Below the pieces are notes generated by a model. It ran no database searches. It saw only the letters and a list, made by a program, of their open reading frames with translations, and was not told where the DNA came from. DNA of 64,000 nucleotides from Pseudomonas sp. MWU15-20650. Its GTDB lineage: Bacteria; Pseudomonadota; Gammaproteobacteria; Pseudomonadales; Pseudomonadaceae. Positions within the stretch are counted from its first letter, which is position 1, and every line of letters begins with the position of its first letter. The stretch covers positions 1-64,000 of the forward strand of contig NZ_JALJFG010000018.1 of the NCBI RefSeq assembly GCF_023242475.1, in the 5' to 3' direction. The position numbers and the translations under genes are program-made. This document shows positions 26,539-35,572 of this stretch, one piece after another.

Positions 26539-26988
26539 TCAATGGCCGTGGCTTCTGCCCACATGGGAGGGCTCAGCCTCGCTGGCCGCAACGCTCCCGC
26601 TGACTTCCAGCCGCTGCAAAATCCCGCACTGGTCCAGCCCCGGCCCGCCACCGCAGCGCTGGCGCAGGTCCAGCAATTGCTCCTGCAACGCCAACAGCCC
26701 ATCAATCCGCGCTTTCACATGGTGAATATGCTCGTCGATCAACGCGTTCACGCTTTCGCACTGGTCCTGTGGGCTATCACGTAGCCCCAGCAGGCTGCGG
26801 ATCTCTTCCAGGGTCATGTCGAGGCTGCGGCAGTTGCGGATAAACACCAGCCGCTCGGTGTGCGCCTGGGTGTACACGCGGTAGTTGGCGTCGGTACGCG
26901 CGGGCGGCGGTAGCAAGCCTTCCTTCTCGTAATAACGGATGGTTTCCACCTGGCAGTCGGTCAGTTTGGCCAATTCGCCGATCTTCAT
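26539..26988 (-). CDS. cadR: Cadmium-responsive MerR-family regulator
   Basis: 149 residues from MKIGELAKLTDC at 26988. The N-terminal winged helix (VETIRYYEKEGLLPPPARTDANYRVY) and dimer helix are standard MerR. The metal-binding loop near the C-terminus has RCGGGPGLDQCGIL, and Cys77 lies in the DSPQDQCESV segment, as in P. putida CadR. The His-rich tail SHVGRSHGH matches the tail of that protein and can take a further metal ion. It bends the divergent cadA promoter to activate it when Cd(II), and to some degree Zn(II), is bound. Confidence 0.93.
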   Translation of the reverse strand: MKIGELAKLTDCQVETIRYYEKEGLLPPPARTDANYRVYTQAHTERLVFIRNCRSLDMTLEEIRSLLGLRDSPQDQCESVNALIDEHIHHVKARIDGLLALQEQLLDLRQRCGGGPGLDQCGILQRLEVSGSVAASEAEPSHVGRSHGH

Positions 26989-27011
26989 CGCAGCAATCTC
27001 CAAATGGGTGC

Positions 27012-27042
27012 TTGACCCTATAGTGGCTACAGGGTCTTTACT
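27012..27042 (+). promoter_or_regulatory. cadA promoter with CadR operator
   Basis: A -35 TTGACC (27012-27017) and a -10 TTTACT (27037-27042) are 19 bp apart, the over-long spacing used by MerR activators. The spacer carries the dyad ACCCTATAG-TGG-CTACAGGGT with one mismatched pair, close to the known P. putida CadR site. cadA starts 31 bp after the -10. Confidence 0.85.
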
Positions 27043-27073
27043 TGGCAACAGGCACCTTTACGGACGCGACAGA

Positions 27074-29362
27074 ATGAGCGATTCCATCCACACCCCAAAT
27101 AAGCATAAGCATGATCACCAGCACGATCATGCTCATGACCACAGCCACGATCATGGCGCCAAGCTGACACCGGTCAAACAGCACGACCATGCCAGCCACG
27201 GCGACTCCTGCTGTTCCAGCAAGGCTGCGCCAGCCGTGGTGAAGCTCAGCGACGCGCCGACAGCCGGCTCGCGCCTGAGCACCTTTCGCATCGAAGCCAT
27301 GGACTGCCCTACCGAGCAGACGCTGATCCAGAACAAACTGGGCAAGCTTGCCGGTGTGCAGCAACTGGAATTCAATCTGATCAACCGCATCCTCGGCGTC
27401 ACCCATGACCTGCCGAGCACTGCGCCGATCATCGAGGCGATCAAATCCCTCGGGATGCAGGCCGACCCTATCGAAGAAGGCGTCCCGGCTGCCGAACCGC
27501 CCGCCAAGAAGCATTGGTGGCCGCTGGCGGTGTCCGGCGTGGGCGCGCTGGGTGCAGAAGTGCTGCATTTCAGCGGTGTGGCGCCGACCTGGGTGATCGC
27601 GCTGGTGGCGCTGGTGTCGATCCTCAGTGGTGGCCTCACGACCTACAAAAAGGGCTGGATTGCGCTCAAAAACCTCAACCTGAACATCAACGCCCTGATG
27701 AGCATTGCGGTAACCGGTGCCGTGCTGATTGGCCAGTGGCCGGAAGCGGCGATGGTGATGTTCCTGTTCACTGTGGCCGAGTTGATCGAGGCCAAGTCCC
27801 TGGACCGTGCGCGCAACGCCATCAGCGGCTTGATGCAGATGACGCCGGAGCAGGCCACGGTGCAGCAAGCTGACGGTTCATGGTTGGAGCAAGAGGTCAA
27901 AAGTATTGAACTGGGCGCGATCGTGCGGGTGAAGCCCGGCGAGCGCATTGGCCTGGACGGTAAAGTCACGGCCGGCCAGTCCACCATCGACCAGGCACCG
28001 ATCACCGGTGAAAGCCTGCCGATTGAAAAGACCGTGGGCGATAAGGTCTTCGCCGGCACGATCAACCAGGCAGGCTCTCTGGAATACAGCGTGACGGCTG
28101 CGGCCAACAACTCCACCCTGGCGCGCATCATTCATGCCGTGGAACAGGCCCAAGGCGCACGGGCGCCGACTCAGCGTTTTGTCGACAGCTTCGCCAAGGT
28201 CTACACCCCGGCGGTGTTCCTGTTTGCCCTGGGCGTGGCGATTATTCCACCGCTGTTCATGGCGGGCGTCTGGTTCGACTGGATCTACCGTGCTCTGGTG
28301 CTGTTGGTGGTGGCGTGCCCCTGTGCCTTGGTGATCTCTACCCCGGTGACCATCGTCAGCGGCCTGGCGGCAGCGGCGCGTAAAGGCATCCTGATCAAGG
28401 GCGGTGTGTACCTGGAGGGTGGTTACAAGCTTGACTACCTGGCCCTCGACAAGACCGGCACGATCACCCATGGCAAACCGGTGCAAACCGATTACCTGGC
28501 GCTGTTCCCCACTGTCGAAGACAGCGTCCCGGCCTTGGCTGCCAGCCTTGCCGCGCGCTCCGACCACCCGGTCTCCCTGGCGATTGCCAATGCGGCTGTG
28601 GATAAAAACCTCGCGACCCACACTGTGGATAACTTCGAGGCATTGGCCGGTCGCGGCGTGCGTGGCGATATCAACGGAGAAACCTACCACTTGGGCAACC
28701 ATCGCTTGGTGGAGGACCTTGGCCTGTGTTCGCCGGCGCTGGAAGAAAAGCTCTTCGCCCTGGAAAAACAAGGCAAGTCCGTGGTGTTGCTGCTCGACAA
28801 GTCCGGCCCGCTGGCGCTGTTCGCCGTGGCCGACACGGTCAAGGACAGCAGCCGCGAAGCCATTCAGCAACTGCACGACCTGGGTATCAAGACCCTGATG
28901 CTCACAGGCGACAACACCCACACCGCCCAGGCGATTGCCGCCCAGGTCGGAATTGACCAGGCCCAGGGCGACTTGTTGCCCACCGACAAACTGCACGCCA
29001 TCGAAACCCTCTACGGCCAAGGTCGCCGGGTGGGGATGGTCGGCGACGGCATTAACGACGCTCCGGCTTTGGCCCGCGCCGAAATTGGCTTTGCCATGGC
29101 CGCGGCGGGCACCGACACCGCCATCGAGACCGCCGACGTAGCGCTGATGGACGATGACCTGCGCAAGATTCCGGCTTTCATTCGGCTTTCCAGGCAAACG
29201 TCGAGTATCCTCAAGCAGAACATCGCCCTGGCGTTGGTGATCAAGGCGATCTTCCTGGCGGTCACGTTCCTGGGCATGGCGACCATGTGGATGGCGGTGT
29301 TCGCGGACATGGGCGTAAGCCTGCTGGTAGTGTTCAATGGCCTGCGCCTGTTGCGCAAATAG
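27074..29362 (+). CDS. cadA: Cd2+/Zn2+-exporting P1B-type ATPase
   Basis: 762 residues from the ATG at 27074. A His-rich leader (KHKHDHQHDHAHDHSHDH, residues about 11-28) is followed by one HMA domain whose metal motif is MDCPTEQ (Cys78), with Glu in place of the second Cys. After that come eight membrane helices, the transduction motif TGES, the ion-path CPC at 415-417, the phosphorylated Asp459 in DKTGT, SDHPVS with the HP dipeptide, and GDGINDAPAL. It pumps Cd(II), Zn(II) and probably Pb(II) to the periplasm. Controlled by divergent cadR. Confidence 0.95.
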   Translation: MSDSIHTPNKHKHDHQHDHAHDHSHDHGAKLTPVKQHDHASHGDSCCSSKAAPAVVKLSDAPTAGSRLSTFRIEAMDCPTEQTLIQNKLGKLAGVQQLEFNLINRILGVTHDLPSTAPIIEAIKSLGMQADPIEEGVPAAEPPAKKHWWPLAVSGVGALGAEVLHFSGVAPTWVIALVALVSILSGGLTTYKKGWIALKNLNLNINALMSIAVTGAVLIGQWPEAAMVMFLFTVAELIEAKSLDRARNAISGLMQMTPEQATVQQADGSWLEQEVKSIELGAIVRVKPGERIGLDGKVTAGQSTIDQAPITGESLPIEKTVGDKVFAGTINQAGSLEYSVTAAANNSTLARIIHAVEQAQGARAPTQRFVDSFAKVYTPAVFLFALGVAIIPPLFMAGVWFDWIYRALVLLVVACPCALVISTPVTIVSGLAAAARKGILIKGGVYLEGGYKLDYLALDKTGTITHGKPVQTDYLALFPTVEDSVPALAASLAARSDHPVSLAIANAAVDKNLATHTVDNFEALAGRGVRGDINGETYHLGNHRLVEDLGLCSPALEEKLFALEKQGKSVVLLLDKSGPLALFAVADTVKDSSREAIQQLHDLGIKTLMLTGDNTHTAQAIAAQVGIDQAQGDLLPTDKLHAIETLYGQGRRVGMVGDGINDAPALARAEIGFAMAAAGTDTAIETADVALMDDDLRKIPAFIRLSRQTSSILKQNIALALVIKAIFLAVTFLGMATMWMAVFADMGVSLLVVFNGLRLLRK

Positions 29363-29378
29363 AGGATGAGAGGGTGGT

Positions 29379-30242
29379 GTGCTGAGTGCCGAGTTGAAGG
29401 CGTTTTTTATGGTCGCCCGCCTGGGCAGCATTACCCAGGCGGCGAAAAAACTCGGCTTGAGCCAGCCCACGGTCACCACCCAGATTCGCAACCTGGAAAG
29501 CCAGTACGGCGTTGAGTTGTTCTACCGCGGTGGCCGCCGCCTGACGGTCAGCGACGAAGGCGCGCGCCTGCTGCCGATGGTCAAGACGCTGTTGCAGCAG
29601 GAAGCGGATATCGAATTTTTCCTGCGCAACAATGGCCAGGTCCAGGGGGCGCTGAGGATTGCCGCGACGGCGCCGTACTACATTCTCGACCTGGTCAAAG
29701 CCTTTCGCGAGCGCCTGCCTCAGGTGGAGGTCTCGGTGGAAATCGGCAACTCCCAGCAGGTACTCGAAGCGTTGGACGATTACCGCGTCGACGTCGCTGC
29801 TTCTTCGCAATTGCTGGAAGACCCCCGCCTGATCCGCCGTGTGCTGGGCACCGACCCTTTGGTGTTGGCAGTGCATCGCAATCACCCGTTGGCCAAGCTC
29901 GACCATGTACCGTTGAGCGCGCTTGCCGGGCATACGCTGTTGATGCGTGAGGCCGGCTCCACCACCCGCAGGCTGACGGAAGACATGCTGCAGGGTGCCG
30001 GTGTGAGCTACGGGCCGCTGCTGGAAATTGGTAGCCGCGAGTCGATCCGCGAGGCCGTGCTACGCAATATCGGCATCAGCATCATTGCGCGACAGGAAGT
30101 CCCGCATGATCCGCAGTTGCGGGTGCTGACCATCGAGAATGCGCCGCAGATTCCGGAGTATCTGTATTGCCTCAAGGAGCGCAAAGGGGCGCGGTTGCCG
30201 GCGGCGTTTCTTGGCTTGGCTCAAGAAATGTCACCCCTCTGA
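29379..30242 (+). CDS. LysR-family regulator of aminophosphonate use (PhnR-like)
   Basis: 287 residues from a GTG at 29379, 16 bp after cadA. N-terminal winged helix AFFMVARLGSITQAAKKLGLSQPTVTTQIRNLE; C-terminal two-lobe effector domain. The blocks LRIAATAPYYILDLVKAFRE and IGNSQQVLEALDDYRVDVA look like the LysR subgroup that accompanies 2-aminoethylphosphonate genes (TIGR03339 by memory). It lies upstream of and in the same direction as the phosphonate transporter, separated by a REPIN, so it probably controls that cluster and not cadA. Confidence 0.82.
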   Translation: MLSAELKAFFMVARLGSITQAAKKLGLSQPTVTTQIRNLESQYGVELFYRGGRRLTVSDEGARLLPMVKTLLQQEADIEFFLRNNGQVQGALRIAATAPYYILDLVKAFRERLPQVEVSVEIGNSQQVLEALDDYRVDVAASSQLLEDPRLIRRVLGTDPLVLAVHRNHPLAKLDHVPLSALAGHTLLMREAGSTTRRLTEDMLQGAGVSYGPLLEIGSRESIREAVLRNIGISIIARQEVPHDPQLRVLTIENAPQIPEYLYCLKERKGARLPAAFLGLAQEMSPL

Positions 30243-30266
30243 ATTTTTCGCTGGCTTTGAGGGCCT

Positions 30267-30356
30267 CTTCGCGAGCAAGCCCGCTCCCACATTTGATCGC
30301 GTTTCAACATGAGAATGCGGTCAACCTGTGGGAGCGGGCTTGCTCGCGAAAGCGGT
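30267..30356. repeat. REPIN of the GGGAGCGGGCTTGCTCGCG type
   Basis: CGCGAGCAAGCCCGCTCCCAC on the left and TGTGGGAGCGGGCTTGCTCG on the right, separated by about 30 bp. It lies in the 247-bp gap between the LysR and ABC ATPase genes; the remaining 130 bp should carry the promoter for the transporter, but no clear sigma-70 box was picked out. Confidence 0.83.
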
Positions 30357-30489
30357 AGGCCAGGCAACTCATCACCATGAGTCCTACACAAATCCACCAA
30401 TACCACTATCACCGCCTTTTGCCTTTCTGCCACACCCGTTACGCATTGCCTCCCTAGCATGGCCTTCATCCGTTCGATGAGGTGCCACC

Positions 30490-31554
30490 ATGCACACAGC
30501 CCTGACCCAACCCGGCGCACCGATGAAAGTGCGTGCAATCCAGAAACGCTTTGGCGCGTTTACCGCGCTGGACAACGTGTCGCTGGACATCGCTGCCGGC
30601 GAGTTGGTGTGCCTGTTGGGCCCATCCGGCTGCGGCAAGACCACACTGTTGCGTTGCATTGCCGGCCTGGAGCGCCAGGACAGCGGCGAACTTTACCTGG
30701 GCAACCGGGATGTTTCCTTGCTGCCGCCCCAGGCGCGGGACTACGGGATTCTGTTCCAGTCCTACGCGCTGTTCCCCAACCTGACGGTGGAGGCGAACAT
30801 CGGCTACGGCCTCACCGGCAGTGGCCGTGATGAAGTGCGCAAGCGTGTCGGGCAGATGCTTGAATTGGTGGGCCTGCTCGGCAGCGAAAAGAAATACCCC
30901 GGCCAACTGTCCGGTGGCCAGCAACAGCGGGTTGCCCTGGCCCGTGCGCTGGCGCCGGCACCCTCGTTACTGCTGCTGGACGAGCCGATGTCGGCCCTCG
31001 ACGCTCGGGTGCGTGAGCACTTGTGCACCGAGCTGCGTCAACTGCAACGGCGCCTGGGTATTACCACGCTGATGGTGACCCACAACCAGGACGAGGCCAT
31101 GTTGATGGCCGACCGCATTGCCGTGATGAACAACGGCAAGGTTGAGCAATACGCCACGCCCCAGGAAATCTACGACCGCCCGGCGACGCCATTCGTGGCG
31201 GAGTTTGTCGGCCAGGGCAACTGGTTGCCGTTCAGCCGCAACAGCGCCAGCCACGCCCAGGTCGGCGGGATGAATATGCGCCTGGCCGACGATGCTGGCG
31301 TGGCGAAATCCGGGCGCCTGTTCTGTCGCCCGGAAGCCATCAGCGTCAACCCGCCGGTGCATGAAGAAAACCTGTTCCCGGCCAAGGTGCGTGAGATCAC
31401 CTTCCTCGGTAACCGCTGCCGCATGAGCTTTGAGCTGGAGCAGTTGCCCGGCCATCCGTTGCTCGCCGAACTGGCCCCCGAAGCCATGCCGCGCCTGGGC
31501 GCCCAGGACATCTGGGTGGCCTTGCCGCCGCGCAGCCTGCAGGTGTTTGCCTGA
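30490..31554 (+). CDS. ABC transporter ATPase, putative 2-aminoethylphosphonate uptake (PhnT-type)
   Basis: 354 residues; GAGGTG six bases before the ATG. Walker [11 protein letters not shown]-loop [12 protein letters not shown], signature LSGGQQQR, Walker [13 protein letters not shown] and switch His in VTHNQDEA are intact. The C-terminal 110 residues form a TOBE-like regulatory part as in the iron(III)/spermidine/phosphonate group. Order ATPase, fused permease, binding protein, then phosphonate enzymes is that of the PhnSTU2 transporter type. It powers import of an aminophosphonate. Confidence 0.88.
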   Translation: MHTALTQPGAPMKVRAIQKRFGAFTALDNVSLDIAAGELVCLLGPSGCGKTTLLRCIAGLERQDSGELYLGNRDVSLLPPQARDYGILFQSYALFPNLTVEANIGYGLTGSGRDEVRKRVGQMLELVGLLGSEKKYPGQLSGGQQQRVALARALAPAPSLLLLDEPMSALDARVREHLCTELRQLQRRLGITTLMVTHNQDEAMLMADRIAVMNNGKVEQYATPQEIYDRPATPFVAEFVGQGNWLPFSRNSASHAQVGGMNMRLADDAGVAKSGRLFCRPEAISVNPPVHEENLFPAKVREITFLGNRCRMSFELEQLPGHPLLAELAPEAMPRLGAQDIWVALPPRSLQVFA

Positions 31555-31555
31555 G

Positions 31556-33268
31556 ATGGCCTCTGTCATGACATTGCCGATTGCGCGTCAGGTTTCCCGC
31601 GTCGAGTGGGGCGATCGCATTTTCGTGGTGGGCGGCAAACTGCTCTGGTTGTGCCTGCTGGGTATCGCCGTCTTGCTGCCGTTGCTGGCGATTTTCTGGC
31701 GCGGTTTCAGCAGCGAAGCCGGGCAGGGCGGCGGGCTGGTGGCCGCGCAGGCGCTGGTGACCAGCGCCAACTTCCACTGGTTGCTGGGCAACAGCCTCAA
31801 AGTCTCCCTCAGCGTAGCGGCCATCGTCGTACCGCTGGCCTATCTGTTTGCCTATGCCCTGCAACGCACGTTGATTCCCGGTAAAACCTTCTGGCGCGGC
31901 CTGTCGCTGCTACCGTTGATGGCACCGTCGATGTTGCCGGGCATTGCGCTGGTCTACCTGTTTGGTAACCAGGGGCTGTTGCGCGGCGTGCTTTCGGACA
32001 ACATCTACGGCTTCTGGGGCATTGTGCTTGGTGAAGTGATCTACACCTTCCCCCATGCGCTGATGATTTTGTTGTCAGCCCTCTCGTTGGCGGATGCGCG
32101 CTTGTTCGATGCTGCCTCCAGCATGGGCGCCAGCCCGGCGCGGGCGTTTCGCAGCATCACTTGGCCAGCCACGCGCCAGGCCGTGTTCGCCGCCTTTTGC
32201 CTGGTGTTCACCCTGACCATCACCGACTTCGGCGTGCCGGTGGTGGTCGGTGGTGATTACCAAGTGCTGGCGCTGGAAGCCTACAAGGCGGTAGTCGGCC
32301 AGCAACAGTTCGGTCGCGGTGCGCTGATCGGCATGGTGCTGCTGCTGCCGGCATTGTTCAGCTTTGGTGTGGATACCTGGCTACGCCGTCGTCACGGCGA
32401 TGCCATGAGCGGTCGCGCCCAGGTCTTTCAGCCCGCCCCGTCACGGCTGCGCGATGGCTGCTACCTGGCCATTGTGGTGTTGATCTGCGCGGTGTTGCTG
32501 CTGGTATTTGGCATGGCGGTGTATTCCTCGCTGGTGAAGTTCTGGCCGTACAACCTGTCGCTGTCGCTCAACCACTACCAGTTTGAAGACACCGCCGGTG
32601 GCGGCTGGCTGGCCTATCGCAACAGCCTGAGCATGGCCCTGTGCACGGCGCTGATCGGCAGCGTGTTGATCTTCACTGGCGCCTACCTGATGGAAAAGAC
32701 CAAGGGCCAGAAGGGCCTGAACCTGGCGCTGCGCATGCTCAGCTTTGTGCCGATGGCGGTGCCGGGGTTGGTGCTCGGCCTGGGCTATGTGTTCTTTTTC
32801 AACCTCAACGGCAACCCGCTGCATGTGTTCTACGGGACCATGACCCTGCTGGTGGTGTGCACCATCGCGCACTACCTGACCACCGCGCAGATGACCGCGA
32901 CCACGGCACTGCGCCAGCTGGACGGTGAGTTCGAAGCCGCCGCGCTGTCCCTCAAGGCGCCGCTGTACCGCCACTATCTACGTGTGACGGTGCCGATCTG
33001 CCTGCCGGCGCTGCTGGACATCGTGCGCTACCTGTTTGTATCGGCGATGACCACCGTGTCGGCCGCGATCTTCCTCTACAGCCCCGACACCATCCTCGCC
33101 GCCGTCGCTGTATTGAACATGGACGACGCGGGCAACGTGGGCGGTGCTGCGGCCATGTCCACCCTGATTCTGTTCACTTCGGCCGGCGTCTCGCTGCTGC
33201 TGGCGTGGGCCTCACGTGGCGCGTTGCGCCGTTCCCAAGCCTGGCGCCAGACCGCGCCGGGTCAATAA
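31556..33268 (+). CDS. ABC transporter permease, fused two-domain, putative 2-aminoethylphosphonate uptake
   Basis: 570 residues; the ATG at 31556 begins one base after the ATPase stop (a second ATG at 31568 is possible). About twelve membrane helices in two homologous halves. Each half carries an EAA-type coupling loop, here DARLFDAASSMGASPARAFRSITWP and DGEFEAAALSLKAPLYRHYLRVTVP, so one chain replaces the two separate PhnU and PhnV permeases. This fused layout is usual for the FbpB-like and PhnU2 group. Confidence 0.88.
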   Translation: MASVMTLPIARQVSRVEWGDRIFVVGGKLLWLCLLGIAVLLPLLAIFWRGFSSEAGQGGGLVAAQALVTSANFHWLLGNSLKVSLSVAAIVVPLAYLFAYALQRTLIPGKTFWRGLSLLPLMAPSMLPGIALVYLFGNQGLLRGVLSDNIYGFWGIVLGEVIYTFPHALMILLSALSLADARLFDAASSMGASPARAFRSITWPATRQAVFAAFCLVFTLTITDFGVPVVVGGDYQVLALEAYKAVVGQQQFGRGALIGMVLLLPALFSFGVDTWLRRRHGDAMSGRAQVFQPAPSRLRDGCYLAIVVLICAVLLLVFGMAVYSSLVKFWPYNLSLSLNHYQFEDTAGGGWLAYRNSLSMALCTALIGSVLIFTGAYLMEKTKGQKGLNLALRMLSFVPMAVPGLVLGLGYVFFFNLNGNPLHVFYGTMTLLVVCTIAHYLTTAQMTATTALRQLDGEFEAAALSLKAPLYRHYLRVTVPICLPALLDIVRYLFVSAMTTVSAAIFLYSPDTILAAVAVLNMDDAGNVGGAAAMSTLILFTSAGVSLLLAWASRGALRRSQAWRQTAPGQ

Positions 33269-33290
33269 CTTTCCCTGAAGGAGGTGCTCC

Positions 33291-34313
33291 ATGTTCAAGC
33301 CCCTGGCGCTGGTCGCTGCGGTACTCACTGCATTCAGCCTGAATGCCTTCGCCAAGACCGAGCTGACCGTGTACACGGCCCTCGAAGCCGAGCAGTTGAA
33401 GACCTACAAACAGGCTTTCGAAAAGGCCAACCCTGACGTCGAGATCAAGTGGGTGCGCGACTCCACCGGCATCATCACCGCCAAGCTGCTGGCCGAGAAA
33501 GCCCGCCCGCAGGCTGACGTGGTCTGGGGCCTGGCCGCGTCGAGCCTGGCGATCCTCGACCAGCAAGGGATGCTGGACAACTACGCACCCAAAGACCTGG
33601 ACAAGATCGGCAAACATTACCGTGACCCCGCCAACCCACCGGCTTGGGTAGGCATGGATGTCTGGGCCGCGACCATCTGCTTCAACACCGTCGAAGCCGA
33701 AAAGCAGGGCCTGAGCAAACCGGTGAGCTGGCAAGACCTGACCAAGCCGGAATACAAGGGCAAGATCGTGATGCCTAACCCGGCGTCGTCCGGTACTGGT
33801 TTCCTGGACGTGAGCGCCTGGTTGCAGACCTTCGGTGAGAAACAGGGCTGGCAGTACATGGACGACCTGCACCAGAACATCGGCCAGTACGTTCACTCCG
33901 GTTCCAAGCCGTGCAAGCTGGCGGCTTCAGGTGAATTCCCGATTGGCATTTCCTTCGAATACCCGGCGGTACAGCTCAAGCGCCAGGGCGCCCCGCTGGA
34001 CATCATCCTGCCCAAAGAGGGCCTGGGCTGGGATATCGAAGCCACCGCTGTGATCAAGGGCACGGCCCACGCCGATGCCGCGAAGAAACTCGCCGACTTC
34101 TCCGCAAGCCCTGCCGCGATGGAGTTGTACAAGGATAACTTCGCTGTCCTTGCCCAGCCGGGTATTGCCAAGCCGCAGACCGAATTGCCGGCTGACTACG
34201 AGCAACGCTTGATCAAGAACGACTTTGCCTGGGCTTCGAAAAACCGCGACAGCATCCTGACCGAGTGGCGCAAGCGCTATGACGGCAAGTCGGAGAAAGT
34301 GGCGGGTCAGTAA
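33291..34313 (+). CDS. Periplasmic binding protein, putative 2-aminoethylphosphonate (PhnS-type)
   Basis: 340 residues; signal peptide MFKPLALVAAVLTAFSLNAFA, GGAGG nine bases upstream. The mature part begins KTELTVYTALEAEQLKTYKQAFEKANPDV, and ARPQADVVWGLAASS and MPNPASSGTGFLDVSAW are typical of the iron(III)/phosphonate binding-protein cluster (TIGR03261-like by memory). It would capture an aminophosphonate for the ATPase and permease upstream. Confidence 0.87.
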   Translation: MFKPLALVAAVLTAFSLNAFAKTELTVYTALEAEQLKTYKQAFEKANPDVEIKWVRDSTGIITAKLLAEKARPQADVVWGLAASSLAILDQQGMLDNYAPKDLDKIGKHYRDPANPPAWVGMDVWAATICFNTVEAEKQGLSKPVSWQDLTKPEYKGKIVMPNPASSGTGFLDVSAWLQTFGEKQGWQYMDDLHQNIGQYVHSGSKPCKLAASGEFPIGISFEYPAVQLKRQGAPLDIILPKEGLGWDIEATAVIKGTAHADAAKKLADFSASPAAMELYKDNFAVLAQPGIAKPQTELPADYEQRLIKNDFAWASKNRDSILTEWRKRYDGKSEKVAGQ

Positions 34314-34333
34314 GGTTTTCGTTTGGGCTGATG

Positions 34334-34420
34334 GCCTCTTCGCAGGCAAGCCAGCTCCCACTTTTGAAGGTGTTCATACATCAAAATGTGGGAGCGGGCT
34401 TGCTCGCGAAAGCGGTCGCA
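34334..34420. repeat. REPIN of the GGGAGCGGGCTTGCTCGCG type, left arm diverged
   Basis: CGCAGGCAAGCCAGCTCCCAC and TGTGGGAGCGGGCTTGCTCG in opposite orientation. It splits the transporter genes from the two enzyme genes and may lower read-through. The enzyme operon starts 19 bp after it. Confidence 0.78.
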
Positions 34421-34438
34421 AATGTAAGGCATCACTTC

Positions 34439-35572
34439 ATGACACACCACAACGACTTACTGATCATCGGCGCCGGCATTCTCGGCCTGTCCCACGCCTA
34501 TGCGGCGGCCAAACGCGGCCTCAAGGTCAAGGTGTTCGAGCGCAGCGCCACGCCATTGGGGGCTTCGGTGCGCAACTTCGGCCAGGCACTGGTCACCGGC
34601 CAACCGCCTGGGCCAATGCTCGACCTGGCACGGGAAAGCCGCGAGATCTGGGGGCAATGGGCGCAGGTGGCCGGGTTGCAGCTCAAGCGTAATGGCTCGT
34701 ATCTGTTCGCTCGCACGCAAGCAGAAGAACATCTGCTTGAGGCTTTTTGCGCCGGCCGCGCGCAGGAGCACGGCTACAACGTCGAGTTGTTGCAAGGTGC
34801 GGCGATGAAAGATTTGTACGGCGGCCAGTTTCGCCATCATCGCGCGGCACTGCACGGCAAGGATGATCAGCAGCTGTATTCTCGCGAGGCGATCCCGGCG
34901 TTGATCCACTACCTCAGCCAGGCATTGAAGGTGGAGTTTCACTTTTCCACCCTGGTACGTGACGTCGAGCCAGGCCATGTACACACCACGGCGGGCAGTT
35001 TTCGTGGCGAGCAGGTCATCGTGTGTTCCGGCCACGACTATCAGACCCTGCTGGCCGAGCCCATCGCCCAGCTCAACCCGCAAGTTTGCCGTCTGCAAAT
35101 GTTACGTGCCCGCCCCGTGGGCAACCTGAACCTGCAACACGCGTTGCTCACCGGTTTGAGTTGCGTGCACTACGGCGCTTTTGCCGACCTGCCGCAAGCG
35201 GCGCCGGTGCAAGCGCAAATCCTGCGTGAAGCCCCGCACCTGCATGAACATGGGATTCACCTGCTGATCAGCCCGACGCCCCACGGCGAACTGATCATTG
35301 GTGACTCCCATGACTATGGCAGTGACGCATCGCCCTTCAATGCCGAGCAGGTCGATGACTGGATGATCGAGCTGGCCGAACAGACGCTGGGCTGCAAGAT
35401 CCAGGTGGTCGAGCGTTGGCAGGGTGTCTATGGCTCGCGCGGGCCAGGGCCGTTTTCCTTTGTACGTGCTGCCCCCGGCGTCAGCGCCGCGTTGATGCAC
35501 ACCGGCGTGGGCATGAGCGTTGGGCCTGCCATGGCTGAGCGAAATATCACCACACTGTGGGGAGAGGCGTGA
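34439..35572 (+). CDS. FAD-dependent oxidoreductase of the phosphonate-associated DAO group (HpnW/TIGR03364-like)
   Basis: 377 residues. The Rossmann FAD motif LLIIGAGILGLSHAYAAAKRG starts at residue 6, followed by VFERSATPLGASVRNFGQA, and the C-terminal GVYGSRGPGPFSFVRAAPGV...HTGVGMSVGPAMAE is the second FAD contact of D-amino-acid-oxidase-type enzymes. Members of this group oxidise the C-N bond of aminophosphonates, including N-methyl-aminoethylphosphonate, giving an aldehyde. Its stop overlaps the start of the PhnZ-like gene by one base, so the two enzymes are made together. Exact substrate is inferred. Confidence 0.83.
   Translation: MTHHNDLLIIGAGILGLSHAYAAAKRGLKVKVFERSATPLGASVRNFGQALVTGQPPGPMLDLARESREIWGQWAQVAGLQLKRNGSYLFARTQAEEHLLEAFCAGRAQEHGYNVELLQGAAMKDLYGGQFRHHRAALHGKDDQQLYSREAIPALIHYLSQALKVEFHFSTLVRDVEPGHVHTTAGSFRGEQVIVCSGHDYQTLLAEPIAQLNPQVCRLQMLRARPVGNLNLQHALLTGLSCVHYGAFADLPQAAPVQAQILREAPHLHEHGIHLLISPTPHGELIIGDSHDYGSDASPFNAEQVDDWMIELAEQTLGCKIQVVERWQGVYGSRGPGPFSFVRAAPGVSAALMHTGVGMSVGPAMAERNITTLWGEA

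Noticed and set aside
27878..29491. Long minus-strand frame across cadA and the LysR gene
   Set aside because: It crosses two well-supported genes and has no motif of its own.
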